DNA of 22,425 nucleotides from positions 1 through 22,425 of the forward strand of contig JAJAYU010000239.1 in NCBI GenBank assembly GCA_026786125.1. Direction: 5' to 3'. Numbering within the stretch: position 1 is the first letter of the stretch; each line of letters starts with the position of its first letter. The DNA is from Chamaesiphon sp. (GTDB taxonomy: Bacteria > Cyanobacteriota > Cyanobacteriia > Cyanobacteriales > Chamaesiphonaceae). Below the pieces are notes generated by a model, which was not told where the DNA came from, did not search any database, and worked only from the letters and a program-made list of their open reading frames with translations. The translations under genes were made by a program, and so were the position numbers. This document shows, piece after piece, positions 15,811 through 22,425 of this stretch.

Positions 15811-16551
15811 ATGCAACGCTTAACTCACACATCTCATCGCTCCTGTCATTGGGGATGGCTACTGATCTGGTCGTCGATCGTTTTTGGTAGCATTGCTCCC
15901 ATTCAGGCAGTGCCAGTCATAGCCCAGCAGCCAAGCTCTCAGGGATTATCAATTCAAGCAGATACTCAAGAAGCAAACTCTAAAACCGAGGTAGTCACCG
16001 CCAGGGGCAATGTCAAAATCAACTATCCTAGTCGCAAGGTACAAGCTCAAGCTAACCTTGCTCAATATTATATCAAGCAAAAACGAATCCTGCTGACTGG
16101 AAATGTATTAATCACCCAGAACGGCAACACTCTCGAAGGAGAAAGCATAATTTATCTGATCGAGGAAGGTAAATTTATCGCCAATCCCAAAGTCAAAAAA
16201 CAAGTTCGCAGCACTTATCTAGTCCCCGAACAGGGTGGCAAAGGCTTAACGATTCTTGCAAATACTCAGGAAGCTAACACCAAAACAGAAGTAATCACAG
16301 CACGGGGAAGTGTCAGGCTTGCTTACCCCGATAAAAAGCTCCAAGCACGGGCAAATACCGCCGAATATAATGTCAAAGCTAAGCAAGTTGTCCTGTCGGG
16401 AAATGTCCTTGTCGTCAGCAATGGTAGTAGTCTTCAAGGAGATACAATTACTTATCTGATCGAAGAAGGTCGTTTCATCGCCAGACAAAAACCAGGCATA
16501 CCAGTTCAATCAATCTATATCATTCCCGACCAAGGAAAAACTACTAACTAA
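15811..16551 (+). CDS. lptA: LptA/OstA-like LPS-transport protein with an exact tandem duplication of the domain
   Basis: LptA-family proteins form the periplasmic bridge that carries LPS to the outer membrane. The 246 residues begin with a signal peptide (GWLLIWSSIVFGSIAPIQA; cleavage around residues 34-39). Two OstA/LptA-type units follow with a period of exactly 100 residues, at 45-144 and 145-244. Each starts with GL(S/T)I and TQEAN(S/T)KTEV and continues with TARG, then GNVL, YLIEEG(K/R)FIA and P(E/D)QG. By eye about 55 of 100 positions are identical. Such beta-jellyroll units stack end to end, so a two-unit protein could be a built-in dimer. The next genes, lptB (32 bases later) and an LptF/G permease, support a role in LPS export. 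Whether one half takes the place of LptC is unknown. Confidence 0.85.
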   Translation: MQRLTHTSHRSCHWGWLLIWSSIVFGSIAPIQAVPVIAQQPSSQGLSIQADTQEANSKTEVVTARGNVKINYPSRKVQAQANLAQYYIKQKRILLTGNVLITQNGNTLEGESIIYLIEEGKFIANPKVKKQVRSTYLVPEQGGKGLTILANTQEANTKTEVITARGSVRLAYPDKKLQARANTAEYNVKAKQVVLSGNVLVVSNGSSLQGDTITYLIEEGRFIARQKPGIPVQSIYIIPDQGKTTN

Positions 16552-16583
16552 CCCCAGTCTCCACCCTCACTCCGTGAAGTGCC

Positions 16584-17312
16584 GTGAAAATTGTCCTCGA
16601 AAATATCCATAAGTCTTACGGCAAGCGCAATATTGTTAATAGCGTCAGTCTCTCAGTGTCTCAGGGTGAAATTGTCGGGTTGCTCGGCCCAAATGGTGCA
16701 GGCAAGACTACCACATTTTATATCGCTACTGGACTAGAGAAGCCCAACCAGGGCAAAGTTTGGCTGAATGATGAAGATATTACCAGTTTGTCGATTCACC
16801 AACGGGCACGGCGGGGAATTGGTTATTTGGCGCAGGAGCCGAGTATCTTTCGGGGTCTGACAGTCCTCGACAATCTACTGCTGGTGATGGAGCAAACTCA
16901 TGTACCGCGTAAATTGTGGAATCAAAAGTTGACTGAATTGATTACTGAATTTAGTCTCGAAAAGGTCGTAAATACGTTGGGTAATCAGGTATCGGGCGGG
17001 GAAAGACGACGGACGGAGATTGCTCGATCCTTAGCAGCGGGAATTGATGGCCCAAAATTTTTATTCCTGGATGAGCCGTTTGCGGGTGTAGATCCGATTG
17101 CCGTAGCGGAGATTCAAAAGATTATTGCCAAATTACGCGATCGAAATATGGGGATACTGATTACTGATCACAATGTCCGAGAAACCCTTGCTGTTACCGA
17201 TCGAGCATACATCATGCGCGAGGGTCAGGTATTAGCTTCTGGCAGTACAGAAGAGATGTATAGTAATCCCTTGGTGCGGCAATATTATTTAGGTAGTGAT
17301 TTTCAGTTTTAG
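16584..17312 (+). CDS. lptB: LPS export ABC transporter ATP-binding protein LptB
   Basis: LptB is the cytosolic ATPase that powers extraction of LPS from the inner membrane through LptF/G. It has 242 residues from a GTG start (16584), the usual length. Walker A is GPNGAGKTT (35-43), the signature is VSGGERRR (from 136), Walker B is LFLDEPFAGVDP (Asp163, catalytic Glu164) and the switch His is 196 in TDHNVRETL. FAGVDPIAV and the DHNVRETL stretch are hallmarks of the LptB branch of ABC proteins. It follows the LptA-like gene by 32 bases and precedes the permease gene by only three, so they form one operon. Confidence 0.95.
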   Translation: MKIVLENIHKSYGKRNIVNSVSLSVSQGEIVGLLGPNGAGKTTTFYIATGLEKPNQGKVWLNDEDITSLSIHQRARRGIGYLAQEPSIFRGLTVLDNLLLVMEQTHVPRKLWNQKLTELITEFSLEKVVNTLGNQVSGGERRRTEIARSLAAGIDGPKFLFLDEPFAGVDPIAVAEIQKIIAKLRDRNMGILITDHNVRETLAVTDRAYIMREGQVLASGSTEEMYSNPLVRQYYLGSDFQF

Positions 17313-17315
17313 TGA

Positions 17316-18482
17316 ATGGTGAATCAAAAAAGTTTAACGCGAAAGTTTCTGCCTGGAATTTCGGTAATGGATCGGTATATCTTCCTCCAATTACTGATGC
17401 CATTTCTATTTGGAGTTGGAGCATTTTCCTCGATTGTTCTGGCAATTGGGAGCCTATTCGATCTCGTGCGTCAGGTAGCCGAAGCCGGATTGCCCATTAC
17501 CGTCGCCCTAGAAGTAATGGCTCTCAAAATGCCGCTGTATATCGGTTACTCCTTTCCGATGTCGATTCTATTGGCAGGGATGATGACCTATGGTCAATTT
17601 TCCGCGTCTAGTGAGATTATCGCTTTTCGGAGTTGTGGGATTAGTATTTATCGATTGATGTTGCCTGCATTAGTCTTAAGTATCATCGTGACCGGAATTA
17701 CTTTCTTCTTTAATGAGTTACTTGTCCCTGTTGCAAATCAACGAGCAACGGAGACAATGACATCAGCATTGAAGCAGGACAAGCCCATGTTCAAGAAAGA
17801 TAATATTACTTATTTTGAATATAAAGAAGTCGAAAAAGATGGCAAGAAAGAACAAGTTCTAGTCCGATTATTTTATGCTGAAAAATTTGATGGCAAAACC
17901 ATGACTGGGCTAACTATCTTGGATCGATCGCAACAAGATAAAAGCTTGAGTCAAATTTTAAATGCCCAGTCTGCTGTCTGGAATAGCAATAATAATACTT
18001 GGGATTTTTCTAATGGAACTATTTACCTGATTGCTCCCGACGCATCCTATCGCAATATCGTCACCTTTCAACATCAACAATTACAACTACCCAAATCACC
18101 TTTTGATTTAGCCGCACCAGACAAGAATCCTGATGATATGAGCATCGCTGAATTGATGGATTATGCAGATGCAATTAGACTCAGTGGCGATCCAAAGAAA
18201 ATTCTCGCGATCGCCATCAAAGTCCAAAGTAAATTATCATTCCCCTTCGTTTGTATCGTCTTTGGTCTAATTGGTTCGGCAATGGGAATTCGCCCCCAAC
18301 GTAGTGGCAAAGCGACCAACTTTGGCGTAAGTGTATTGATGATTTTTGGTTACTATTTTTTGATGTTTGTTTGCCAAGCATTGGGACAGGCGGAGATTGT
18401 GTCTCCATTTTTAGCCGGATGGCTCCCGACTTTTATTGGTTTAGCAACTGGCGGCTGGCTAGTCTTGCAAGCAGCCAAATAA
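17316..18482 (+). CDS. LptF/LptG (YjgP/YjgQ) family permease
   Basis: This is the membrane permease of the LPS export transporter. It has 388 residues, starting three bases after the lptB stop. The layout is the family standard: three N-terminal membrane helices (about 22-47, 62-88, 108-133, with DRYIFLQLLMPFLFGVGAF at the start), a large periplasmic beta-jellyroll domain (about 140-290) and three C-terminal helices (about 300-385). The coupling-helix region is SSEIIAFRSCGISIYRLMLP, which contacts LptB. Proteobacteria use separate LptF and LptG. Here only one permease gene is present, so it may form a homodimer or pair with one encoded elsewhere. I cannot say by eye which of the two it resembles more. 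Confidence 0.92.
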   Translation: MVNQKSLTRKFLPGISVMDRYIFLQLLMPFLFGVGAFSSIVLAIGSLFDLVRQVAEAGLPITVALEVMALKMPLYIGYSFPMSILLAGMMTYGQFSASSEIIAFRSCGISIYRLMLPALVLSIIVTGITFFFNELLVPVANQRATETMTSALKQDKPMFKKDNITYFEYKEVEKDGKKEQVLVRLFYAEKFDGKTMTGLTILDRSQQDKSLSQILNAQSAVWNSNNNTWDFSNGTIYLIAPDASYRNIVTFQHQQLQLPKSPFDLAAPDKNPDDMSIAELMDYADAIRLSGDPKKILAIAIKVQSKLSFPFVCIVFGLIGSAMGIRPQRSGKATNFGVSVLMIFGYYFLMFVCQALGQAEIVSPFLAGWLPTFIGLATGGWLVLQAAK

Positions 18483-18539
18483 CTCTTCCCCTAAATAATC
18501 CCCCTAAACGGTTAAACTGTTAATTGAAATAACTGCAAT

Positions 18540-19400
18540 ATGCCGATCATGCCCATACCTGCAATTCAATGGTACCCTGGCCACATTGCCAAAGCCGAAC
18601 GTCAACTCCAAGAACAAATCAAGAAAGTTGATGTTGTGCTCGAAGTGCGGGATGCGCGGATTCCGTTTGCGACTTATCACCCACTGCTAAAGACCTGGAT
18701 TGGTAATAAATATAAATTACTAGTCTTGAATCGGGTCGATATGATTCCGCCGACAGTCAAAGACATGTGGACGGACTGGTTCTTGTCCCAGGGCGAGCAG
18801 CCATTTTTTGCCAATGCCCAACAGGGGACTGGAGTTGTCGCGATCTCCAAAGCGGCTCAGTCAGTCGGAGTTGCCATCAACGAAAAGCGGAAAGAACGCG
18901 GGATGTTGCCCCGTCCAGTCCGCGCCGTCGTGATTGGCTTCCCCAATGTCGGCAAATCAGCTCTGATCAATCGACTGGTGAATAAACGGGTGGTAGAAAG
19001 TGCCAGACGCGCTGGTGTGACTAGATCCTTGCGCTGGGTCAGAATTTCCGATCAACTAGAATTATTAGACGCACCAGGGATTATTCCAGGACGATTGAGC
19101 GACCAATCAGCCGCGATCAAACTGGCGATCTGTGATGATATTGGTGAGGCAGCTTATGACAGGCAGGGCATGGCAGCGGCATTTATCGAACTATGTCAAG
19201 AAATGGGCTATGTAGCCGCCCTAAATGCCCGATATGGTTCAATTCCAACGACATTGAGTGGGGAAGAATACCTGCACCATCTCGCAAACGAGAAATATCG
19301 CGGTGATTTAGAACGAACATCTCATCTGATTCTCAATGATTTTCGGACTGGTGTATTGGGTAATATTCCCCTAGAGCTACCAACCAAAATTCAGATCTAA
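18540..19400 (+). CDS. ylqF: Ribosome biogenesis GTPase RbgA/YlqF
   Basis: RbgA is a circularly permuted GTPase needed for late assembly of the 50S subunit. It has 286 residues, the family size. The motif order is permuted as expected: G4 LNRVDM (63-68) comes before G1 GFPNVGKS (133-140), then the G2 region RRAGVTRS and G3 DAPG (177-180). The N-terminus WYPGHIAKAERQL is the family signature. The C-terminal part (about 190-286) is the RNA-binding helical domain. An in-frame ATG at 18549 is an alternative start, and the choice changes three residues. It is transcribed in the same direction as the Lpt cluster, 57 bases after it. Readthrough is possible but there is no functional link. Confidence 0.94.
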   Translation: MPIMPIPAIQWYPGHIAKAERQLQEQIKKVDVVLEVRDARIPFATYHPLLKTWIGNKYKLLVLNRVDMIPPTVKDMWTDWFLSQGEQPFFANAQQGTGVVAISKAAQSVGVAINEKRKERGMLPRPVRAVVIGFPNVGKSALINRLVNKRVVESARRAGVTRSLRWVRISDQLELLDAPGIIPGRLSDQSAAIKLAICDDIGEAAYDRQGMAAAFIELCQEMGYVAALNARYGSIPTTLSGEEYLHHLANEKYRGDLERTSHLILNDFRTGVLGNIPLELPTKIQI

Positions 19401-19496
19401 GTAAAGTCTTGGTAGTCTTTTCTGATATATTAAGGACTAATAAATAACTAATTTTTAAGTTCCAAGTTTACTAAGTACAGGTCAATTTAACGAAAG

Positions 19497-20618
19497 ATGC
19501 ATATTGCGTGGCTGGGAAAGAAAACGCCTTTTTGTGGCAATGTTACCTATGGTCGAGAAATCACAGGTGCATTGACCAATCGTGGCCACAAGGTTAGTTT
19601 TATGCACTTTGCTGATACTAAAGCTGACGGTGATGATATTTCTTTGCCATTTCTCTACAAAACCCAGGTCTGGACGATCAACTCGATTCGATCTAAGCGA
19701 GTTCTCGAACGCTCTTTGCGTCGGCTCAAACCAGATATTGTTCATGCTTCACTCTGTCTTTCTGGATTAGATTTTTTGCTGCCGGAGATTTGCCAAGAGC
19801 TAAATTTACCCCTAATTTCGACATTCCATACTCCTTATGATGGCAAGCGGCGCAATGCAACTTCAACAACGCAATTACTTGCATATCAACTCTATGCACC
19901 TTTCTTGGCAAAATATGATCGCACGATTATTTTTTGTAAAGAACAGCAAGATTTACTAGTCAAACTTGGTGTGTCACGCGATCGAATTACAGTTATCCCC
20001 AATGGTGTAGACGATCTCAAATATACCCCAGGTTCGAGCAACATTAAGGCTGAATTTAACGCCAAGCAAATCTACGTTTATCAGGGTCGAATTTCGACCG
20101 AGAAAAATGTTGAATCCTTGCTGAAAGCTTGGAAATATTGCAACATGCGCGACCACGGTTGCAAACTATTGCTAGTCGGCGATGGCCCACTTAAACCAAA
20201 TCTCGAACAGTCTTATGGGATCGAACAAGGCGTAGTTTGGTTGGGTGCGATTCGCGACGATGCCCGTCGGATTGAAATCTTGCGCGGCGCGGACGTATTT
20301 ATTCTCCCTTCCCTGGTTGAAGGCTTGTCCCTCTCGCTGTTGGAAGCAATGTCTTGTGGTGTTGCTTGTATCGCCACCGATGCAGGGGCAGATGCTTCGG
20401 TAATTGCCGATGGTGCTGGCATCGTAATCAATACTCAAGGTGTCTCTGGACAACTCCGCACGATCCTCCCACTGATTCGCGAACATCAAGCATGGCGAGA
20501 TTCTCTAGGCAAAGCTGCCCGCAAACGGGTGTTAGATAGTTATACGCTCACAGGCAATATCGATCGAATCGAACACCTCTATGGAGAGATCTTAGCTCCA
20601 GCTAGAGCTGTTAGTTAA
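19497..20618 (+). CDS. GT4-family glycosyltransferase, cyanobacterial conserved, acceptor unknown
   Basis: The protein has 373 residues with two Rossmann-like halves of the GT-B fold. The N-terminus MHIAWLGKKTPFCGNVTYGR is strongly conserved in cyanobacterial homologues as I remember them. VIPNGVDDLKYTPG lies in the inter-domain linker, VYQGRISTEKN starts the donor-binding half, LLVGDGPLKP binds the nucleotide, and the retaining E-X7-E pair is Glu275 and Glu283 in VEGLSLSLLEAM. It has no signal peptide and no clear transmembrane helix, so it probably acts at the cytosolic face of a membrane. The acceptor could be a lipid or a glycan; a DGDG-synthase-like role is possible but not shown. A rho-independent terminator lies eight bases after the stop. 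It is monocistronic. Confidence 0.9.
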   Translation: MHIAWLGKKTPFCGNVTYGREITGALTNRGHKVSFMHFADTKADGDDISLPFLYKTQVWTINSIRSKRVLERSLRRLKPDIVHASLCLSGLDFLLPEICQELNLPLISTFHTPYDGKRRNATSTTQLLAYQLYAPFLAKYDRTIIFCKEQQDLLVKLGVSRDRITVIPNGVDDLKYTPGSSNIKAEFNAKQIYVYQGRISTEKNVESLLKAWKYCNMRDHGCKLLLVGDGPLKPNLEQSYGIEQGVVWLGAIRDDARRIEILRGADVFILPSLVEGLSLSLLEAMSCGVACIATDAGADASVIADGAGIVINTQGVSGQLRTILPLIREHQAWRDSLGKAARKRVLDSYTLTGNIDRIEHLYGEILAPARAVS

Positions 20619-20625
20619 ATTTCAG

Positions 20626-20653
20626 GCGTTGGTCTGTCGCCAGCACGCTTTTT
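20626..20653 (+). terminator. Rho-independent terminator after the glycosyltransferase gene
   Basis: gcgttgg (20626-20632) pairs with cca plus acgc (20640-20642 and 20645-20648), leaving a two-base bulge and a seven-base loop. It is followed at once by five T (20649-20653). It begins eight bases after the stop codon. Confidence 0.7.
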
Positions 20654-20686
20654 AGTCGATCTCGCAGATCATCATTTCAAAACAAC

Positions 20687-20734
20687 GCCACCGACATCAT
20701 TGACTCTCAGCGAGCTGGAAATGAGATCGGTGGC
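20687..20734. other. Long structured hairpin in the spacer (8-bp plus 5-bp stems)
   Basis: gccaccga (20687-20694) pairs perfectly with tcggtggc (20727-20734). Inside, a symmetric two-base internal loop (ca / ga) separates it from tcatt/aatga (20697-20701 / 20720-20724). The 18-base apical part contains a further ctc-agc-gag mini-stem. No T tract follows on either strand, so it is not a normal terminator. It could be a small structured RNA, an operator or a remnant repeat. Confidence 0.5.
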
Positions 20735-20766
20735 TATGGGTTTATCTAGATGATAGATTTATTCTC

Positions 20767-20789
20767 CTAGGTAGAAATTATCTACCTAG
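20767..20789 (-). terminator. Perfect 9-bp hairpin, putative terminator of the lipoprotein gene
   Basis: ctaggtaga (20767-20775) pairs exactly with tctacctag (20781-20789) around aatta. It lies seven bases beyond the stop codon of the minus-strand lipoprotein gene. The T tract is poor, so termination efficiency is uncertain. Confidence 0.5.
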
Positions 20790-20795
20790 ATTTTA

Positions 20796-20999
20796 CTAAG
20801 GCTTTTTAGGAGCTTCAGCACCAGGCTTCATGCTATCAGCAGGCTTCATGCTATCAGCAGGCTTGGTTTCAGTAGTCTCAGTTTTGGTAGTCTCAGTTTT
20901 GGTAGCATCGGGAGCAGCAGCATCTTCTTTCTTGCTACAAGCAGTTAAGCTAGTAGTTAGAGTTAGGCCAGCGATTACCAATAATAGTTTCCAGTTCAT
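20796..20999 (-). CDS. Small lipoprotein with low-complexity tandem-repeat tail
   Basis: From the ATG at 20999 the product is 67 residues. That start has gaggaa eight bases upstream, while a GTG at 21014 lies inside this ribosome-binding site and is unlikely. Residues 1-21 are a lipoprotein signal (MNWKLLLVIAGLTLTTSLTA) with lipobox LTAC, so Cys21 should be lipidated by Lgt after SPase II cleavage. The mature part is entirely low complexity: repeats of KTETT, then two copies of KPADSM, ending in a Lys/Pro tail. The DNA beneath has an 18-base unit and a 15-base unit in tandem, so length polymorphism is likely. It has no folded domain. It could be a charged spacer or cell-wall-associated tether; its function is unknown. 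Confidence 0.78.
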   Translation of the reverse strand: MNWKLLLVIAGLTLTTSLTACSKKEDAAAPDATKTETTKTETTETKPADSMKPADSMKPGAEAPKKP

Positions 21000-21007
21000 C
21001 GAAAATT

Positions 21008-21016
21008 TCCTCACAC
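21008..21016 (-). promoter_or_regulatory. Ribosome-binding site of the lipoprotein gene, complementary to the Yfr1 sRNA motif
   Basis: On the minus strand this reads GTGTGAGGA, eight bases before the ATG at 20999, and contains a strong Shine-Dalgarno. The nine bases are an exact complement of the core of the conserved Yfr1 motif ACUCCUCACAC known from cyanobacteria. Whether Yfr1 pairs here is an inference. Confidence 0.55.
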
Positions 21017-21177
21017 TTATTTTTTTGGAACCGACTTGCGGTTTCGTATATCATCTTAGCACCGACCATGAAAAAAAACTCAGGTAAGCTAAAGGTCGGA
21101 AACCGTATACTTCACTAGGGAAAGATAGTGGAAACCGAACAATCTCTCAAAATGACCAGCAACTTTTATCTCCCAAC

Positions 21178-22020
21178 TTGCCCGTGAATTCACCACTTTC
21201 CCATCTTACCCTGACTGAAATACTCGATCAAACGATCGAATTGAGTCAGTCAGCCGCAGTGATCTTAAAGTCTTACTATCGAGGTAGTAACGAAAATCTG
21301 GAGGTACTAGACAAGTCCGAAGGGCCAGTAACAGCGGCGGACAGGGCTGTGGATAAACATATTCTCGATGGGATTCGCGCCTTGTGTGGCGAGAGTTGTG
21401 GCTACCTGACAGAAGAGACTTATCAAGCTGGAGATCTAGAACTGCCCCAAGATTGGGTGTGGATTATCGACCCTTTGGATGGAACGCGGGATTTTATCGA
21501 CAAGACGGGTGAATATGCGATTCACATTGCGCTTACTTATAAACATCGTCCTGTATTGGCTGTTGTGACGATTCCTGAAGCGGATCGATTATATGCGGCG
21601 ATTGAGGATTATGGAACTTGGCTAGTTACCACTGATGGAGTGCGAACACCAGTAAAAGTGTCGCGAGGTAAACAAGTCACTGATTTAGTCGTTGTCGCCA
21701 GCCGAAATCATCGCAACGATGGGCTAGTAAGCTTATTAGCACGGCTGCCTTGCCAGCAACAGCTAGAAGTCGGTAGCATTGGTTGCAAGATCGCCGCAAT
21801 CCTCGAACACCGTGCTGATGTCTATGTATCACTGTCGGGTAAGTCAGCACCCAAAGACTGGGATTTCGCCGCACCAGAACTAATATTGACCGAGGCAGGT
21901 GGTAAATTTACCCACTCAGATGGTAGTTGGCCTCTATATAATTATGATGATGTCAGTCAATGGGGCTGTCTAATTGCGAGTAATGGCGAGTGGCATCAGG
22001 AGTTGTTGGATGTTTGTTAG
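21178..22020 (+). CDS. CysQ-like 3'(2'),5'-bisphosphate nucleotidase / inositol monophosphatase family
   Basis: Family members are Mg2+-dependent, Li+-sensitive phosphatases. CysQ converts adenosine 3',5'-bisphosphate (PAP), the by-product of sulfate reduction, to AMP. The open frame is 280 residues from a TTG (21178). A GTG at 21184 is as likely, and no Shine-Dalgarno is seen for either. Metal-binding motifs are GPVTAADRAVD, TEET with the first Glu pair, and WIIDPLDGTRDFI (Asp98, Asp101). The C-terminal site is DWDFAAPELILTEAGG. The order and the GTRDF variant fit CysQ or inositol-phosphatase branches, but which substrate it prefers cannot be decided by eye. Sulfur metabolism would match the cysK gene elsewhere in the window, though they are not linked. 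It ends two bases from the convergent dehydrogenase gene. Confidence 0.88.
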   Translation: MPVNSPLSHLTLTEILDQTIELSQSAAVILKSYYRGSNENLEVLDKSEGPVTAADRAVDKHILDGIRALCGESCGYLTEETYQAGDLELPQDWVWIIDPLDGTRDFIDKTGEYAIHIALTYKHRPVLAVVTIPEADRLYAAIEDYGTWLVTTDGVRTPVKVSRGKQVTDLVVVASRNHRNDGLVSLLARLPCQQQLEVGSIGCKIAAILEHRADVYVSLSGKSAPKDWDFAAPELILTEAGGKFTHSDGSWPLYNYDDVSQWGCLIASNGEWHQELLDVC

Positions 22021-22022
22021 AC

Positions 22023-22425
22023 CTACCAAGGAATACAATTACCATCCCAATTCACAAATGCTCCACTATCAGTTGCTTTCAAGCCTTCAATCACCGTCAA
22101 TAATTGTGATACTGTGCGATCAACTGAAAAAAGCTTTTCGGGTGGAACATTGCGCTGAAATGGTAGGGATAATCTCGTATCTGTAGTACCTGGATGGAGC
22201 GCGACTAAGATGGCGTTGGGACAGGTGCGTTTATACTCGATCGAACTTGTCCGAATAAACATATTTAAGGCAGCTTTGGAGGCACGATAGCCGTACCAGC
22301 CACCGATTTCGTTGTCGCCAATACTGCCAACTTTAGCGGAAATAGTCGCTAGGATCGATCGATCATCATGCTTCAATAGTGGCTGGACATACTTGAACAA
22401 CAACATTGCGCCCACGCTATTTACC
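22023..22425 (-). CDS. Short-chain dehydrogenase/reductase, C-terminal part (runs off the window)
   Basis: Only the C-terminal 134 or so residues lie in the window. The frame stays open to the last base (reading VNSVGAMLLFKYVQPLL) and the start must lie beyond 22425. The GTG at 22415 is internal, not a start. The catalytic motif is WYGYRASKAALN (Y-x3-K), with a preceding Ser in ATISAKVGSIG, as in classical SDR enzymes that use NAD(P)H. HPGTTDTRLSLPF is the usual loop after the sixth strand. The missing N-terminal part should carry the TGxxxGIG nucleotide site. Its sequence style resembles CsgA-like SDRs of cyanobacteria. The substrate is unknown. It is convergent with the CysQ-like gene. Confidence 0.88.
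   Translation of the reverse strand, partial: VNSVGAMLLFKYVQPLLKHDDRSILATISAKVGSIGDNEIGGWYGYRASKAALNMFIRTSSIEYKRTCPNAILVALHPGTTDTRLSLPFQRNVPPEKLFSVDRTVSQLLTVIEGLKATDSGAFVNWDGNCIPW

Noticed and set aside
21006..21021. Plus-strand cctcacac followed by a T run, resembling the Yfr1 core itself
   Set aside because: No flanking stem-loops as in Yfr1; the match is simply the complement of the lipoprotein Shine-Dalgarno region.
22413..22415. GTG as the start of the short-chain dehydrogenase
   Set aside because: The frame remains open and SDR-like upstream to the window edge, and the nucleotide-binding N-terminus is missing, so the gene is truncated by the window rather than starting here.
1..22425. 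Search for tRNA, rRNA and riboswitches in the spacers
   Set aside because: No T-arm (GGTTCGAATCC-like) sequence with cloverleaf pairing and no recognisable riboswitch core was seen in any intergenic region.

Overview
This window comes from a cyanobacterial chromosome. The evidence is a photosynthetic-type NDH-1 operon (ndhA-I-G-E), a SqdX sulfolipid glycosyltransferase, a purC-Omp85 gene pair that as I recall is also adjacent in Synechocystis, and many GATCGATC/GCGATCGC (HIP1-like) sites. It also has the short palindromes and 7-8-base tandem repeats typical of cyanobacterial spacers. The species cannot be fixed from sequence alone. There is no phage, plasmid, insertion sequence with transposase, CRISPR array, rRNA or recognisable tRNA.

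Layout. 1-2631: a repeat-rich edge, then a minus-strand protein with a CHAT (caspase-like) domain fused to a seven-bladed WD40 propeller. 3069-5949 (+): cysteine synthase, a short J-domain protein and sqdX; the last two genes are bracketed by inverted copies of a composite tandem-repeat element. 6029-7128: a small cyanobacterial protein (-) diverging from purC (+). 7174-9802 (+): an Omp85 outer-membrane assembly protein and a small secreted cysteine protein. 10106-13843 (+): ndhA, ndhI, ndhG, ndhE and aroE. 13921-15414 (-): an exported 12-TPR protein, ending at a bidirectional terminator. 15811-18482 (+): an LPS-export cluster (duplicated LptA-like protein, LptB ATPase, LptF/G permease). 18540-20618 (+): the circularly permuted GTPase RbgA/YlqF and a GT4 glycosyltransferase. 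20796-22425: a small repeat-bearing lipoprotein (-), a CysQ-like phosphatase (+) and the 3' part of a short-chain dehydrogenase (-) that runs off the window.

Most genes are housekeeping. A theme is envelope biogenesis: sulfolipid synthesis (SqdX), outer-membrane protein insertion (Omp85), LPS export (Lpt cluster) and a second lipid- or glycan-type glycosyltransferase. I see no new multi-gene system. The items most worth a second look are the CHAT-WD40 protein, whose two expected catalytic positions are both changed, the exact 100-residue internal duplication in the LptA-like protein, the nested or inverted intergenic repeats (some supplying stop codons or sitting inside the ndh operon), and a lipoprotein ribosome-binding site complementary to the conserved motif of the cyanobacterial sRNA Yfr1.
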